Source of the DNA: Exobasidium rhododendri
Lineage: Eukaryota; Basidiomycota; Exobasidiomycetes; Exobasidiales; Exobasidiaceae
DNA length: 64,000 bases
Reading direction: 5' to 3'
Assembly: GCA_026210745.1 (NCBI GenBank)
Contig: CP110632.1
Location: 3,099,001 to 3,163,000, forward strand
The notes under the pieces were generated by a model, which ran no database searches, was not told the DNA's origin, and was given only the letters and a program-made list of their open reading frames with translations. The position numbers and the translations under genes are program-made. This document shows positions 22,322-34,100 of this stretch, piece by piece; the stretch's first letter is position 1; every line of letters starts with the position of its first letter.

Positions 22322-25300
22322 ATGTCACATCGCACAGACACGACCCTAGAGCGAAGTAGTCAAGGTCAAAAATATGCCGAGGAGAGGGCGAAAATGGTTC
22401 CCAATCCTTCCGATGGCCACGACGTCCGATCGAGTGAGTGTTGTGTATCTCCTTCTTCAACGGGTCTCCTACCTGCTTTCTCCCACCCTTCTAATCCACG
22501 AGACGCTGCACATAATACTGATCCGATCTGCTACATATTTCCCCCCCTCCTCCCCCTTTCAAGAGTCAAAAGACTACCGTGGCAGCGAGTACAGTCAAGA
22601 GAGCTTCGATCATGGCCAAGACGCATTTCAACCATCGTCGAGCTTCCGAGACGATTCGCAAGCCAACAATGTGCAACAGGCAACAATTCCTCAAAGAGGC
22701 AGTCGAAAGCATCAGTCTTCACATAATGAACGGAACGATCGGACAGCCTCCTCGTATGCCGCAACGACGAATTTTGACCCTACGTCACAATCTGGCTCCT
22801 TTGCCCACAGAGCCGCCAATTCATCAAGAGCCTCATCGTCTTACAATCAACATGCTGCTTCCACTCCAACTACGTCCCCAAGTATGGCACCGTACTATTC
22901 AAGCTCGGCAGCTCCCCCTCAACAGCATTATCAAGGCTTTCCAGCATCGTATTCTCAGTCTCAGTTGCAACATCATCCAGCAACTTACGACCTCTCCTCG
23001 TCCAATCACCAACTGATGACAGCAACGATGGGAACAGGGAACGCAAGCGCAGGCGGAGGAATGCCAACGATGGAAGGGCATATGATGGGCAGTACCAATG
23101 AACATTTGATTCCATCTTTCAACGCCAACAGACCGTCTGAGTCGATTATGGATTCTGCCCTCTATTATCCTCAGCATTACTCGTCAGTGAGTTGATAGAC
23201 AGATAGATGAATTCTCCGTTCGATAGTCTGACCATCGTTGTGCGACTGCCTTGACAATATAGACATACGGTCCTGCTTATAAGACACAACAACAGCAGCA
23301 AGAGCATCAAAATCACCAAGCTTACTATCAGTACCCCACTCCGTCCGCCAATCAAATGGCCGAATATTCCAACATGATGACAGCGATGCAAGGATATAGT
23401 TCTCCCATGCAGTATTCAACACCAGCATACAATATGCATCAGACACAATACGCAATGAGCCCTTACACTGCTCATCATCATCATCACCAACCTACTCCAT
23501 CCACCAATCCTGCTTATTACAGCAACAGCCAGCGACCTACTGCATGGTCATTACAGCACTGGCACACAGAGAACGCGAATGGTAGTCAGAGTTACCATCA
23601 ACAGTATCAGAATCACCTTTCTCAACCAATGTCCACCATGACCTCATCCTATTCAAGAAGGGGTGGCGGATCTCATCGAATGTCTTCTGGCCGTCCCGGT
23701 GGAGACGGCTTAGCGAACTCGACATCTTTACCGTTGCGACCGATGTCTTTCCGTACTTCATCTTTCAACGATCGATCAAAAGAGAAGAAGGAACCAATTG
23801 TCTCATCAGAGAAAGGAAATCAGATTCCCGGAAAGGGACTTCGACCGCATTACCATCCTCAACAAGGACCGCGGTCTGAATTCGTCATGTGGTGTGGAAA
23901 TGTACCGTCGGATACCAATGTAGAAGAGCTGTGGGCTTTCTTCTCATGTCTGCCACCAGCGACAGGTGCAGATGAACATGAAACGCAACATCGAAGCAAG
24001 ACTTCCAAAACAGAAAAGGTAGCTGGTAAAAATTCTCAAAAAGAGGAAGAAGGACTAGAAGAAGATGGAGAGCCGGAGCAAGACAGTGATCCTGCAATGT
24101 CACCCCGGACTGGTCACGGTGTACTCTCGATCTTCATCATTGCCAGATCGAATTGCGCTTTTGTAAATTACGCAACGTGCCAACATCTTCAACGCGCAGT
24201 ACAATACTTTCACGGTCAGACACTTCGCCCGCTAGACAGCAGATGTCCCAGACTGGTCTGTAGAGTGAGGAAGAAGGATGATGAAGCTCAAGCTGGTGTA
24301 GCAGGCCAAAGAGGTAGAGGAATTCATGTCGCATGGGTGAAAGAGCAAGATCGAAGAATGAGAAAGCAAAATAGCAAATCAAGAAGTGAGAAGGGAGAAG
24401 AAGAGGAGAAGGCAACTTTGGAGAGAGTGCTTCCTAAGCAATGGGATAGTTCAAGTGGACCAGCGTCGACTACTCTTCCTTCACCAGCAGAGAACTCGAA
24501 TACAACAGCGGAAACGACAGCGACGTCACCATCTTCTGCTACTCCTTCGAGGACACCTTCCGATCGCGCCTCTTTGCATCCAATGTTGAGTGGTCTTTCC
24601 TCCATCGACCCCATCCTAGGGATGAGTGATCCGTCCCAATTGCAGAGTAGTAAGTCGATTGCCTCTCAGGAAGATTCAAGTGGTTCCCTTTCGTACACTT
24701 CGACCAATTCTTCCCTCTTTCGACACCCTGCCTTTCATGAGAGGTTTTTCATTCTCAAGAGTCTTGATACGGACGATTTGGACAGGTCCATTCAAACGGG
24801 CCTCTGGGCTACTCAGCCTCATAACGAACAGGTACTAGATCAAGCTTTTCGAAATAGTGAAACGGTATTTTTGATCTTCAGCGCTAACCAGAGTGGCGGA
24901 TTCTACGGGTTTGCCAAGATGGCCGGTCCTATTCTTTCGAGTCGTGAAGTGCAGTCCAAAACAGAAAAGAATCCTAGTCGACTGCTTGCTACTTCTTCTA
25001 TTGTCGATGGAAAGAGTAGTAGTAGCAGCGGCAGTAGCAGTAGCGAGCGTAAGATCCACAACCCTGGTGTGATACAAGAACAGGAGGAAAAAGAGAAAGA
25101 AGGAGGAGAAGAAGAGAAAGAATTGACAAGGACTCCACCCGACGTTGGTCACATCGACCTGTCCCGAAATTCTCTACATCCAATGGACACATCGAGTTCA
25201 CTCTTCCCACCAAAGGAAGATGGGCCATCTGTCCCAGCTACCACGTCCTCCCCTCAACAATTGACACCAGCAGTCGAAGTGATGAGTCCGTTGTCTGACA

Positions 25301-26145
25301 CGGAACTTCAAGGTGATGCGGATCTCGCCTGGCCAGTCTACAAGGGGAAAGAATTGTCAGAGGTCTCATCAGTGTCGGATCAGTCGAGAAAGAAGCAGAC
25401 TTCATCGCCGAACACTACCTTAGCCAGCTCCGATCCTCTCGCATCATCTGAATCTGCTTCTTGCTTAGCTACGAGCGGATACGGTAAGACAGGACAAGTC
25501 CATTCTCACATCGCCGTAGTGCCGTCATCGGAGCAAGTGGGCATGGACGAATTTGGAGTTCGACGGAAAGATATGGCTTCCTTTCTTACCACCTCTTACA
25601 ACAGCGACGGAGGGGTTCGTAATGGTACTTTGAATCAAGCCGGCAGTCTAGGACCGACTGATTCTGCTTCTTATCCAGACGCTAGATTGCAACATCACTT
25701 GGCACTTCGCGCATTGATTCACAATCTTCGAATAGAGGAAAGAGAGTCAATCCTTCAAGCCGAGCAGTTGGAATCGAGAATGAAAGTTGGACATATCTCT
25801 TCTAGTGGCGCTGTGAGATCCGATAGCGCTGCCAGTGGTCATACAACCACAACTACAGGTACCCTCGGCTCTATCGCTACTCGCGTTCCCAAGACAGAAT
25901 CATCTGACTCTTGGGGAAAACCGTTCAAAGTGGAGTGGATCAAGACGACTTCTCTCTCTTTTAACCAAGTGCGCAAACTAAGAAACCCGTGGAGGGACAA
26001 TCGTCAAGTGAAAGTCTCGAGAGATGGCACTGAATTAGAACCAAATGTGGGAAGATTACTGCTTCTGGAATGGGAGAAGATGAGCGCGCCTACTCATACT
26101 TTAGCCGGAGTCGACGATGAAGAAGAGGAGGACGAAGAGAAGTGA
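22322..26145 (+). CDS. RRM plus interrupted YTH-domain RNA-binding protein
   Basis: Three exons, 22322-22433, 22564-23186 and 23263-26145, give about 1205 residues. The first 440 residues are Gln/Ser/His/Tyr-rich and disordered. An RRM follows (about 450-600: FVMWCGNVPSDTNVEELWAFF, RNP1-like SNCAFVNYAT) with an acidic insertion of about 50 residues. A YTH domain begins near 736: RFFILKSLDTDDL, GLWATQPHNE with the cage-type Trp near 761, VFLIFSANQSGGFYGFAKM. It breaks off at about 803, then resumes near 1131 with FKVEWIKTTSLSF, LRNPWRDNRQVKVSRDG and LLLLEW. YTH domains read N6-methyladenosine or, in S. pombe Mmi1, unmethylated meiotic RNA motifs. In between lie about 330 mostly disordered residues, with DLAWPVYKG near 935 possibly marking the missing core strand. 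It is tandem with MPP10. Confidence 0.88.
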
Positions 26146-26750
26146 TGTGCGTCACAGCTCCTCTCCGTGAAATGTCCCCGAAGGGTAAGGCTCTCTATCA
26201 ATCGTCACGCTTGTGTCTCTTCCCTCTACAAGCTCCATACACGCAGCAGAAAGGTACAGCACCTCAACCGTCATCTCCACTTTCCCTCTTTCCCTCATTC
26301 CCCCCTTTTCTTTACATCCAATACTCATGCATAATCATCTAGGCAAATCTTTCAGTAAATAGAAAACTCACGTTTTTTTTTTGCGTTCGAGTAGCCAAGC
26401 AAAGCAAGAGCGCTATTGAAAGAAATAGAAATCAGGAGACGAATCCCGTCTCCAGATTGCAGATCAATTGTGTGACGAGTGGCTCTGAACGGGAAAGACA
26501 GGTCAGCATCCCGAAATGTGAACTTGACCTTGACCAAGAAGGAGCACTCGCACGTGATCATGGAGGGAGTAATTTTTTTTTCTTTTTTGAAATGGTCGAA
26601 TTCTAACACCGTGCTGATTTAGAGTGTAGCTTTTTTTTATAATATCGAGCATATGAGACAGCTCTGCCTTCCTTCCTTCTCTTTCTGCATCATCACTTTG
26701 ACAACACGACGTATACGATTGATCGCTCCACACAGTGAAAGTCGGACGAG
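26146..26750. other. Intergenic region YTH gene / MPP10
   Basis: About 600 bp with several T8-T9 and A-rich runs (for example near 26373, 26572 and 26631). It should hold the 3' flank of the YTH gene and the MPP10 promoter. No exon was recognised. Confidence 0.4.
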
Positions 26751-29672
26751 ATGACGGATGCAGATTCCGGGTTTGGCCAAGATCAGAAGACTGCGGTGGA
26801 GAAAGCGAGACTTCTGGCGACCTTGGTCTTAGAGGCGCCCGAAAGATTCGCAAAGGGTGATCAGCAGATTGTTACGGAAAGTCTTGTGGCGATGAAGGCT
26901 ATCCTTGACTTCGGTGAGTTGCTTATCGTCTCGACCAGAAGATTGTGTCTGGCATCTTGTGATGATGTTGTGGTGTCACACTGCTAGTATTGACATCCCC
27001 TTTGCTTCACGTTTTTCCTTGGGTCAGCCTTCCACAATGAACCAGATGCAATCGCCTCCTTGAGCAAGCATCTGGGACCGACCATGGAAGAGTCTCACTC
27101 CAACAAGACCAGATCCGGCAAAGGGAAGAAGAGGAAGAGAGGCGGCTTGGATGCCGACAACAGGAAGAGCAGCCTCTTTGGCCCTACAGAACTGGATGAA
27201 ATGACAGTCGAAAACGTCAATGAAGATCAACTTTGGAGTCAGATCGAATTGAAGAACGAAAAGATGAATGCATTCCTTGACGCTGCCATGGTGGACGCAA
27301 ACGCTGTCGACGAAGAACAGAACTTGATGGATGCAGAGGAAGAAGAGGCGGACAGCGTTGTGGGAAGAGGAAGAAAAGCCAAGAAGGAGCGGACTATGGG
27401 CGTACGTGGCGTCGGCGATGAAGACGAAGACGATGAAGATGATCTAGGTGCTCTACCAAACGAAAAGATTGTCCATAGCCTGAAAGACTTGACAGACGCT
27501 GAGCTGAGATCACTGGGCCTAGATCCGAGTCATCGAGAAGAATTGGAAATGATGGATGCTCAAGATGACGACTTTTTCGACAATGATGGACAAGAGGAAG
27601 ATGACGATGACGACGACAAGTATGGTTATGCTGGTGCTAGTGATCTAAGCGACGACGATGAGATGCGGGGAAAGGTCGTTTTTGCACCTCTACGTACCGA
27701 AGAGCAACAAAGAAAGAGACAAGCTCAGGTGGAAAGAGAAGAGAGAGAAAAGGCGCTGAAGCGAATGCAACTGAGAAAATTGATGAAACTTGACGGTGAC
27801 GAAAGCGACGAAGAAGAGGACGAGGACGAGGAAATGCTGATGTCTGATGAAGAGGAGGAAGAGGAAGACGATGATGACGACGACATTGATTATGCCGGTG
27901 AAGGTGAAGAGGATGAAGACGAGGATGACGAACTTGACTCGGAAGATTCAGACGAAGAGGACTCCTCCTCCAAATCAGAAAGGGGGCGACTCTCGACCCT
28001 TTTGGATGACTTGGATGCACCAGGATCCAACGCAAAGAATGGCAAAAAGTGGAAGACTCACCCTACACTGGATGATGCGTTCTTTTCCATCGATCAGTTT
28101 AACAGGGACACAGATGATTACGGAGATGAAGGTATCGATCTCGGTGAAGATGTCGATCTGTTCAAGCCGATGGAAGAAGAGGGAGAAGACGAGACGATCA
28201 CGTATGCTGATTTCTTTGCTCCTCCTCCGGGCGGCACGAAGGAAGCGAAAGAGACTTCTGCCGGCAAGAAGTCAGATATTTCTGTGCGTCCATCGACGGT
28301 CCGATTCCACGAGGAAGTCTCGATTCGGCACATCAAAGCTTCCAAGAAAAATGACATGGACATTACACCTGAGATGTTGCGAGCGCTGCAGTCAGGAGAT
28401 GGAGAGGAAGGTATTGACGACGACGAGGACGGGGAGGAGGACGGTGACGATGAGGATGAGGATGAGGTTGGGGAGGAGGATGAGGATGAGGAGGACGAAG
28501 AGCATGAGGATGAAGAAGAAGAAGATGAAGAAGACGAGGAGGAGGTGGGCGACTCGGAAGAAATCACCAACGATGATAAAGACGAGGACGTCAGTGAGGT
28601 CGAGTCAGAGCAGGAGCAAGAGATAGCCGTTCGAGTTGCCGGTGATCTCTTTGCGGCTGACGAAGTTGAAGACGGCAAGTCGGGAAAGTCGCAATCTAAT
28701 TATGAGAGACGACTCGAAAAGTTGCAGGGAGAGATTGCGCGGCTCGAGCAAGAGAATGTGACAAAGAAGGATTGGACGTTGATGGGTGAGACAGGGTCAA
28801 GGACAAGACCAGAGAATAGCCTGCTAGCCGAATCCCTGGACTATGAAAACAACCAAAAGGCAAAGCCAATCATCACAGAGGAGACAACCAACACGCTGGA
28901 AGATCTGATTCGGAAGCGTATTCTCGCATCACACTTTGATGACGTGGAAAGGCGAGCAAATGTACAACAGATGGACTTTTTACCTAGTAAGATGCTTGAA
29001 TTAAGCGATGTGAAGAGTAGCAGAAGTCTGGATCAGATCTACGAAGATGAGATGGGAATGGGAGGAGGAGGTAGCGAAGCGCATGGCGAGAAGATGGACA
29101 AGCAGCTAAAGCAAGATCACGACGAAATCAGTCAGCTGTACAGTGAGCTGGAGTACAAACTCGACGCAATGAGCAATGCACACTTTACACCGAAGCCCCC
29201 AAAGGCAGTCATTCAAACGATTTCCAACCTGCCGACGATAACGCTCGAGGAGTCTCTACCGTCTACATCCAATTATGCATCTCAATTGGCACCGGAAGAA
29301 ATCTACAGCGCCGGACGACACAATGCTGCTTTGGAAGGTGAACGATCGGAAATGACACCGGAAGAGAAGAAGAGACTTCAAAGGCAACTGCGTGGCGACA
29401 AGAAGGCAAGGAACGAACGGATCGAGAGCGTAAAGAGAAACGTGGAAATCAATAAGGAGGCTTTTGCAAAGAACAGAGGAGGGAAATTTGTCGGTTCAGG
29501 CAGAAAGGGAAGTCGAAATGACGCGAAGGAGAAAGATGAAGCGCTCCACAAGCTGATGGGCAATAGAGGCGTCACGGTCGTCGGAAAGGGTGACGCCAAC
29601 GACACCAAGAAGAAGAGACACAGACAACAGCAAGACCCTGCCTCGCTTAATGCTTCCCATCTCAAACTGTAA
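26751..29672 (+). CDS. MPP10: U3 snoRNP / SSU processome protein Mpp10
   Basis: Two exons, 26751-26913 and 27028-29672, give about 935 residues; the intron is 114 nt. Mpp10 works in the nucleolus with Imp3, Imp4 and U3 snoRNA in early cleavage of pre-18S rRNA. Family marks: N-terminal LWSQIELKNEKMNAFLDAA, then long Asp/Glu-rich tracts over residues about 150-620, then the conserved C-terminal core with RPENSLLAESLDYE, ITEETTNTLEDLIRKRI, FDDVERR, QLYSELEYKLDAMSNAHFTPKP, APEEIYSAGRHNAALEGERSEMTPEEKKR and a basic tail. The protein is longer than yeast Mpp10 (593 aa) mainly because the acidic tracts are expanded. The small first exon encodes a predicted helical segment and provides the first ATG. 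It is convergent with mL58, 161 bp between stops. Confidence 0.93.
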
Positions 29673-29833
29673 CAAATGTAATAACGTCCTCGCACATCAC
29701 ATAATCTTATTATCAGTCCCTCGAGCATCAACGCTTGCTTTACAATTACACATGTCTTTATGTTTCTTCTAAGAAGACCTAAACAAGATACGACACAGGC
29801 TGGACTCCGTTCTTGAAATCTGTGTCCCCCTTT

Positions 29834-30421
29834 TCACCACAGCGATTTCCTCTCCGCTCGAAGCTGCCTCTGCATGGTCTTGTTGGCTCCCCAATTCGCT
29901 TTTCGTGTTTCAACTTCCTTTTCTTTCGCTGCTCGAATCTCTTTCTGTAGCGGTGCAACAATCTGTATGTAAGCAGGTGACACCTTGAATCGTTTAGACA
30001 AGCTGGTCGCCGTGTTTGTGAAGGGATCCGATGCCCGTAATTTCTGAACCTTTTCTATGTCAGCCGAGTCTAAAAGAAGCTTTGCCTCTCCGGTGAATGG
30101 AGTTGGTCTACTCGGGCGTAATGCAGGAGGTAGAAGCGACGACGATGTGGGATAGACCGTTGTCTCTCGGCCTGAATTCAAATTATAAGGACTATCTGCA
30201 GAGGGTGGAGGTCGTACGATGAATGTTTCACCGGTAGGAATGGCATGCCGAACAGCATTAGGTGCAGTCTCCAGAGGATCTCGAGGTCGTCGCGCAGGTG
30301 TGTTACGAGAGCAGATGGCACTACTCGACATTTTCCTGACTAAAGCGCTGGCTCTACTTGCTGATGCCTTTGGTTGTATGTGACATCGAGCCAAGGTTGT
30401 TGAGACCGCCAAGATTGTCAT
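29834..30421 (-). CDS. MRPL20: Mitochondrial large-subunit ribosomal protein mL58 (MrpL20 family)
   Basis: A single exon of 195 residues. The start is the ATG at 30421; an in-frame TAG lies just upstream. The first 40 residues (MTILAVSTTLARCHIQPKAS...) are Arg/Ser/Ala-rich without acidic residues, as expected for a mitochondrial presequence. The C-terminal part fits the fungal MRP-L20 family: EKVQKLRASDPF, TATSLSKRFKVSPAYIQIVAPLQ, then a Lys/Glu helix and a W-G-x-N-K..RRLRAERKSLW-like basic end with Trp as the last residue. The protein is a fungal-specific part of the mitochondrial 54S subunit. It is divergent to the orphan at 31135. Confidence 0.82.
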   Translation of the reverse strand: MTILAVSTTLARCHIQPKASASRASALVRKMSSSAICSRNTPARRPRDPLETAPNAVRHAIPTGETFIVRPPPSADSPYNLNSGRETTVYPTSSSLLPPALRPSRPTPFTGEAKLLLDSADIEKVQKLRASDPFTNTATSLSKRFKVSPAYIQIVAPLQKEIRAAKEKEVETRKANWGANKTMQRQLRAERKSLW

Positions 30422-31134
30422 GTTTGACGCTGTCAAGGGGTCGTTCGACTAAGTGATTAGAGTGCAATCAGAAGGAAGGGAGGGGGAGGAAGTAACGAGA
30501 TGAGGAGGGGAAGAAGGCCGAAAAGCCTGGATGCACGTGCCGTGGCGCGCTCTCCGACTTCCTTTTCGATTTCGACGTTGAGAGCATCTTTGAAACAAAA
30601 TTTCGATGGCAAGAAGGGAGGAGGAGGGGGAGGGGCGGCCCATGCACTCTAAGCGCACTCAATCGGGCATTAGATTTTCACAGTGGGAGAGTGTCCTTGA
30701 AGGTCTATCCTCTCTATCGCTCTCTGCAAATTGCGGTGAAGCGCTTTGATGACGTTTTCTACTTGTGCCAGCTTTTCCTAGTCGCTTTCGTTTCCTTGAA
30801 GTCACGGAAAGAACAACACCAAGGACCTCAGAGAAACCTTCCGGTAGAAGGAGCTTCCTCGTCAAACAAGGAACAAATCAAATTGAATCAAGCGCCTCAT
30901 TCGCATTAAGGGCGGCGTCCTCCCTTCTTCGGCTGTTAGTCTCTCGATCGTAGACATCAGGGAGAAGCGGCGTTGGCAAAATAGAGTGGGACAAGACCGT
31001 CACGCCAAGGCATGTCTCCTCCTCGAACAGGAGTTATAGGTGTCCACAGAAGCACTGAATCTCATCTCGACACTTGCTCATAATCACTATCCTTCGATTA
31101 TCTGGGGAAATTCCACCACATACAGTCCTTTGCG
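30422..31134. other. Divergent intergenic region mL58 / Ser-rich orphan
   Basis: About 700 bp between divergent start codons, presumably both promoters and leaders. No coding exon, RNA gene or clear regulatory motif was seen. Confidence 0.35.
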
Positions 31135-34100
31135 ATGATCAAGCCTGAAAAGAGCAGCGAAGATGCAGACTTAGCTCCATCTCAAAGTCGCAGCATTTAT
31201 ATTTCACCTATTTCAGGCTTCAAAGACCTTCTCCCGGAGGAAGTTGAGGAGCAGAGCAGGCTACCTCAAAAACATCTGCACAAATATTGGAGGCAAGATG
31301 TAAACAGGATAGAGACTCTAACGCACCCGCAACCGACTTCACACGATCAAGGCGGAGATGTGTCAAGTCGGCTAGACTCGCTGGGACCGTCGATACAGTC
31401 CTCTCATGAGCAAGCTGATGTACTGTATCGAGCTTGCAGTAACGGGACTCTCAAGGTCCATAGCACAAGAAAGTCCGATGACAACGATGCCGATTGGGAC
31501 GAGACGAAAGACTTGGCACATGAATCGAGGTCATTCACATCAGGTCCACCTACCCAGCTTCCGACCTCCTTACCAATCACACCCACTCACTCCTTGTACA
31601 ACAGCAATACCTGGTCGGCTTTAGCTTCCTCCAAAGTACCGAGAGTCGTTTCGCAGACCCTTTTAAAATGTCGCGATAAGGAGACAGTGGCGGCAGCTCT
31701 TGTTGCGTCACATTCTACGCCCTCTACTAGTCCTTCATCGCTGCAGAACAATACAGTCAGTGAAAGCTGGGACGAAGATTTTCTCTTTCAGGAGGAAGAG
31801 GAAGAGGACAAACGTACGATGAATACGTTGACAATCGACGCACACAGCAGAGGAGGTAAGATGCTCTCTGAGGATCTAGATGACGACGAAGAAGAGGAAG
31901 ATTGGAATATGGCTCTTCCTAATTCGATCTCGAGCAGGACGATACAAGCGCCGACGAATCGCCAGCAGCCATCGCTTTTTGATCATCTGGAAAGATTTGA
32001 CGTCAGCACTCGCAAGCGGGATCTCACGGCACAAGAATGCTCGATGCAGATCAAGGAAAGTGATCCATCTTCTCAGCGGCCATCTTTTTCAGGTCTTGGT
32101 GACGCTAGTCCACGTCAAGCAAATTCTTCGGCCTCGCCTTCTGCCAGTCCTTCGGAGGTAGCAGGAGGAAGACGTCGATCACACCGTAGCCTGTTTGGAT
32201 CTGGGATAGAGACTCTCCAAGACGGACCAGAGGTGGAAGAAGAGCTACGGCGGTCACCAAGGATAGAGCGAGGACCGTCGCATCTTGCGAAAGAAAGAGA
32301 CGCTGCTCACAGAAAGGTCCTTATGAGACACCATACGCAGGATGTTTCTGTCAAGGACATGTCATCCACACAGCTTTCATCAACTCCCTCGAAGAGATCG
32401 TCGCGCTTGGTAGATGGCCACTGGAGCCAATTCTTGAGCTCTCGACTGAGCAATCCGCGAAGTCCTGAAGCACAGAGGAAGAGTCATAGGGGACAAGTGG
32501 GGAGGGGAAATCAGGGAGCAGAAGACAGCGGAAGCCAGACTTTCAACTCCACCGTGAGCTCGCCCAAGTCCGACGCTGCTCTTTCCATGCACTCATCGCT
32601 GCAGAGTCCCCCACCGAGAAGTAGTAGTCTGCTTCAGCCATCAGATGAAGCTGCTGTCAATGTTCCTTCAGCTGCAGAAGGGCAGAGGAAATTCGGGCAC
32701 AGTCGAAGAGCGGGTAGTAATCTTTCTCTGAGCTTTGGCATGAGTGCGCCGTGGAATAAACTGAGTCGATCCGCGAGCAGAGTGGACGTCGCTAAGGCAT
32801 CTCTGCCTGATGCTGGCGCCTCGTCTGTGTCTTTGGCGAGCATCATTGCTGATAATGGAAGGCTGGACGACGAGCCGAAAGGAAGCAGTATCTCGTCCAC
32901 TACTGCTGCAGAAGCGCGCTTGAGACATGGTGCAACAGAAGACAGTAGACCAGAGACCAAGTCTTCGTCGTCGACACTCTTTCCTCCTGTCGGTGCAAAG
33001 AGGGCGAACAGTAGAGGCAGCAAGAGAAAGCAAAGCTCGGTCGACTTGCTCCCTTCTCCTCCTCGCACGAATCTGCCTAAAGTCCAGAACCACCAAGCTG
33101 AGGCGAGTGGTACAGCTCGCAAAATTCGAACGGTACCTTTACGGGAAAGGGGCGGAGGAGGCGTGCTGGAAGGGACCCCTCGAACACCCACGCTACTGAG
33201 AGAGCCGCTCGCCACGCTGAAGCATCGATCCAATTCACAATTCACCTCCCTGGAGAGAAGCATCATCGCATCTAGTGACTACACCACCTCTACAGCATCT
33301 ACTACCACCAGCACGGACAGTGCAACTAGTGAAAGCACGTTGTATGGATCTCTGGTGGGAGGTGATAGTATTTCCTCTTCGTCTCCATCACACGAAAAGT
33401 ACAATCAAATCTCGGTAGCGAATGTGAAGAGAGAAATCGCTTTGCTGGAGAACAAAGCACTGGACACGGAAGGCAAAACAGTCAAAAGAGTGCCGTCGGT
33501 CAGAAGAATACGAGTGTCTACGAACAGATCTTCGGCAATTCAGAGGAAGGACGAGGACGAGATTCCTCCCAACGTGATGAGGAGCGTGACTGAAAGTCAA
33601 GTGAGACTTGGCACACTCTCCACCTCGATTGGTTCATCGAGGGGAAGTACCGTTGAGTCATCAGAGATAGCTTCTGCAGACTCATTACTGCGACGAAGAA
33701 GCTGGGGCGATCTCAAAATTCCCAGTCGAATCTCCAAGGCGCAGGAGAGTATTCGAGCTAACATCGAGAGAGTGCGCGACTTTGCTGTTGGTATCGAGGA
33801 GCTGAAGGGTCTGCAAGAGCGCTATCAGATTCTGCGGGATCAGATCGATGAGCATGAGCTCGTACGGACCCAGAATGAAGAAGAGTTTAGCAATTGGTGG
33901 GAGTGCGCTGAGGTGTTGGTAGGGCTGGGTGAAGGAAGAGGCAGAGAAGACGAAGAGGCCAATGTCGAGAGAACAGATCGATTTAAGCAGTCTAGTCCCT
34001 GTGGGCAAAGGGAAGGGGAGCAAGAAGAGGCCTCATGGACGAGGCAAAGGTCGAATGGGGAAAGGTCGTCGACGTCTATCGCTGGATCTTCTTCCGCTCA

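Noticed and set aside
28118-28678. Leftward Ser-rich frame of 186 codons opposite MPP10
   Set aside because: It is the antisense of the Asp/Glu-rich GAN-codon tract, which reads as Ser on the other strand; no start context or motif.
32634-33266. Leftward 210-codon frame opposite the Ser-rich orphan
   Set aside because: Shadow of a long coding exon with biased codons; no domain, and the sense frame is open for 1575 codons.
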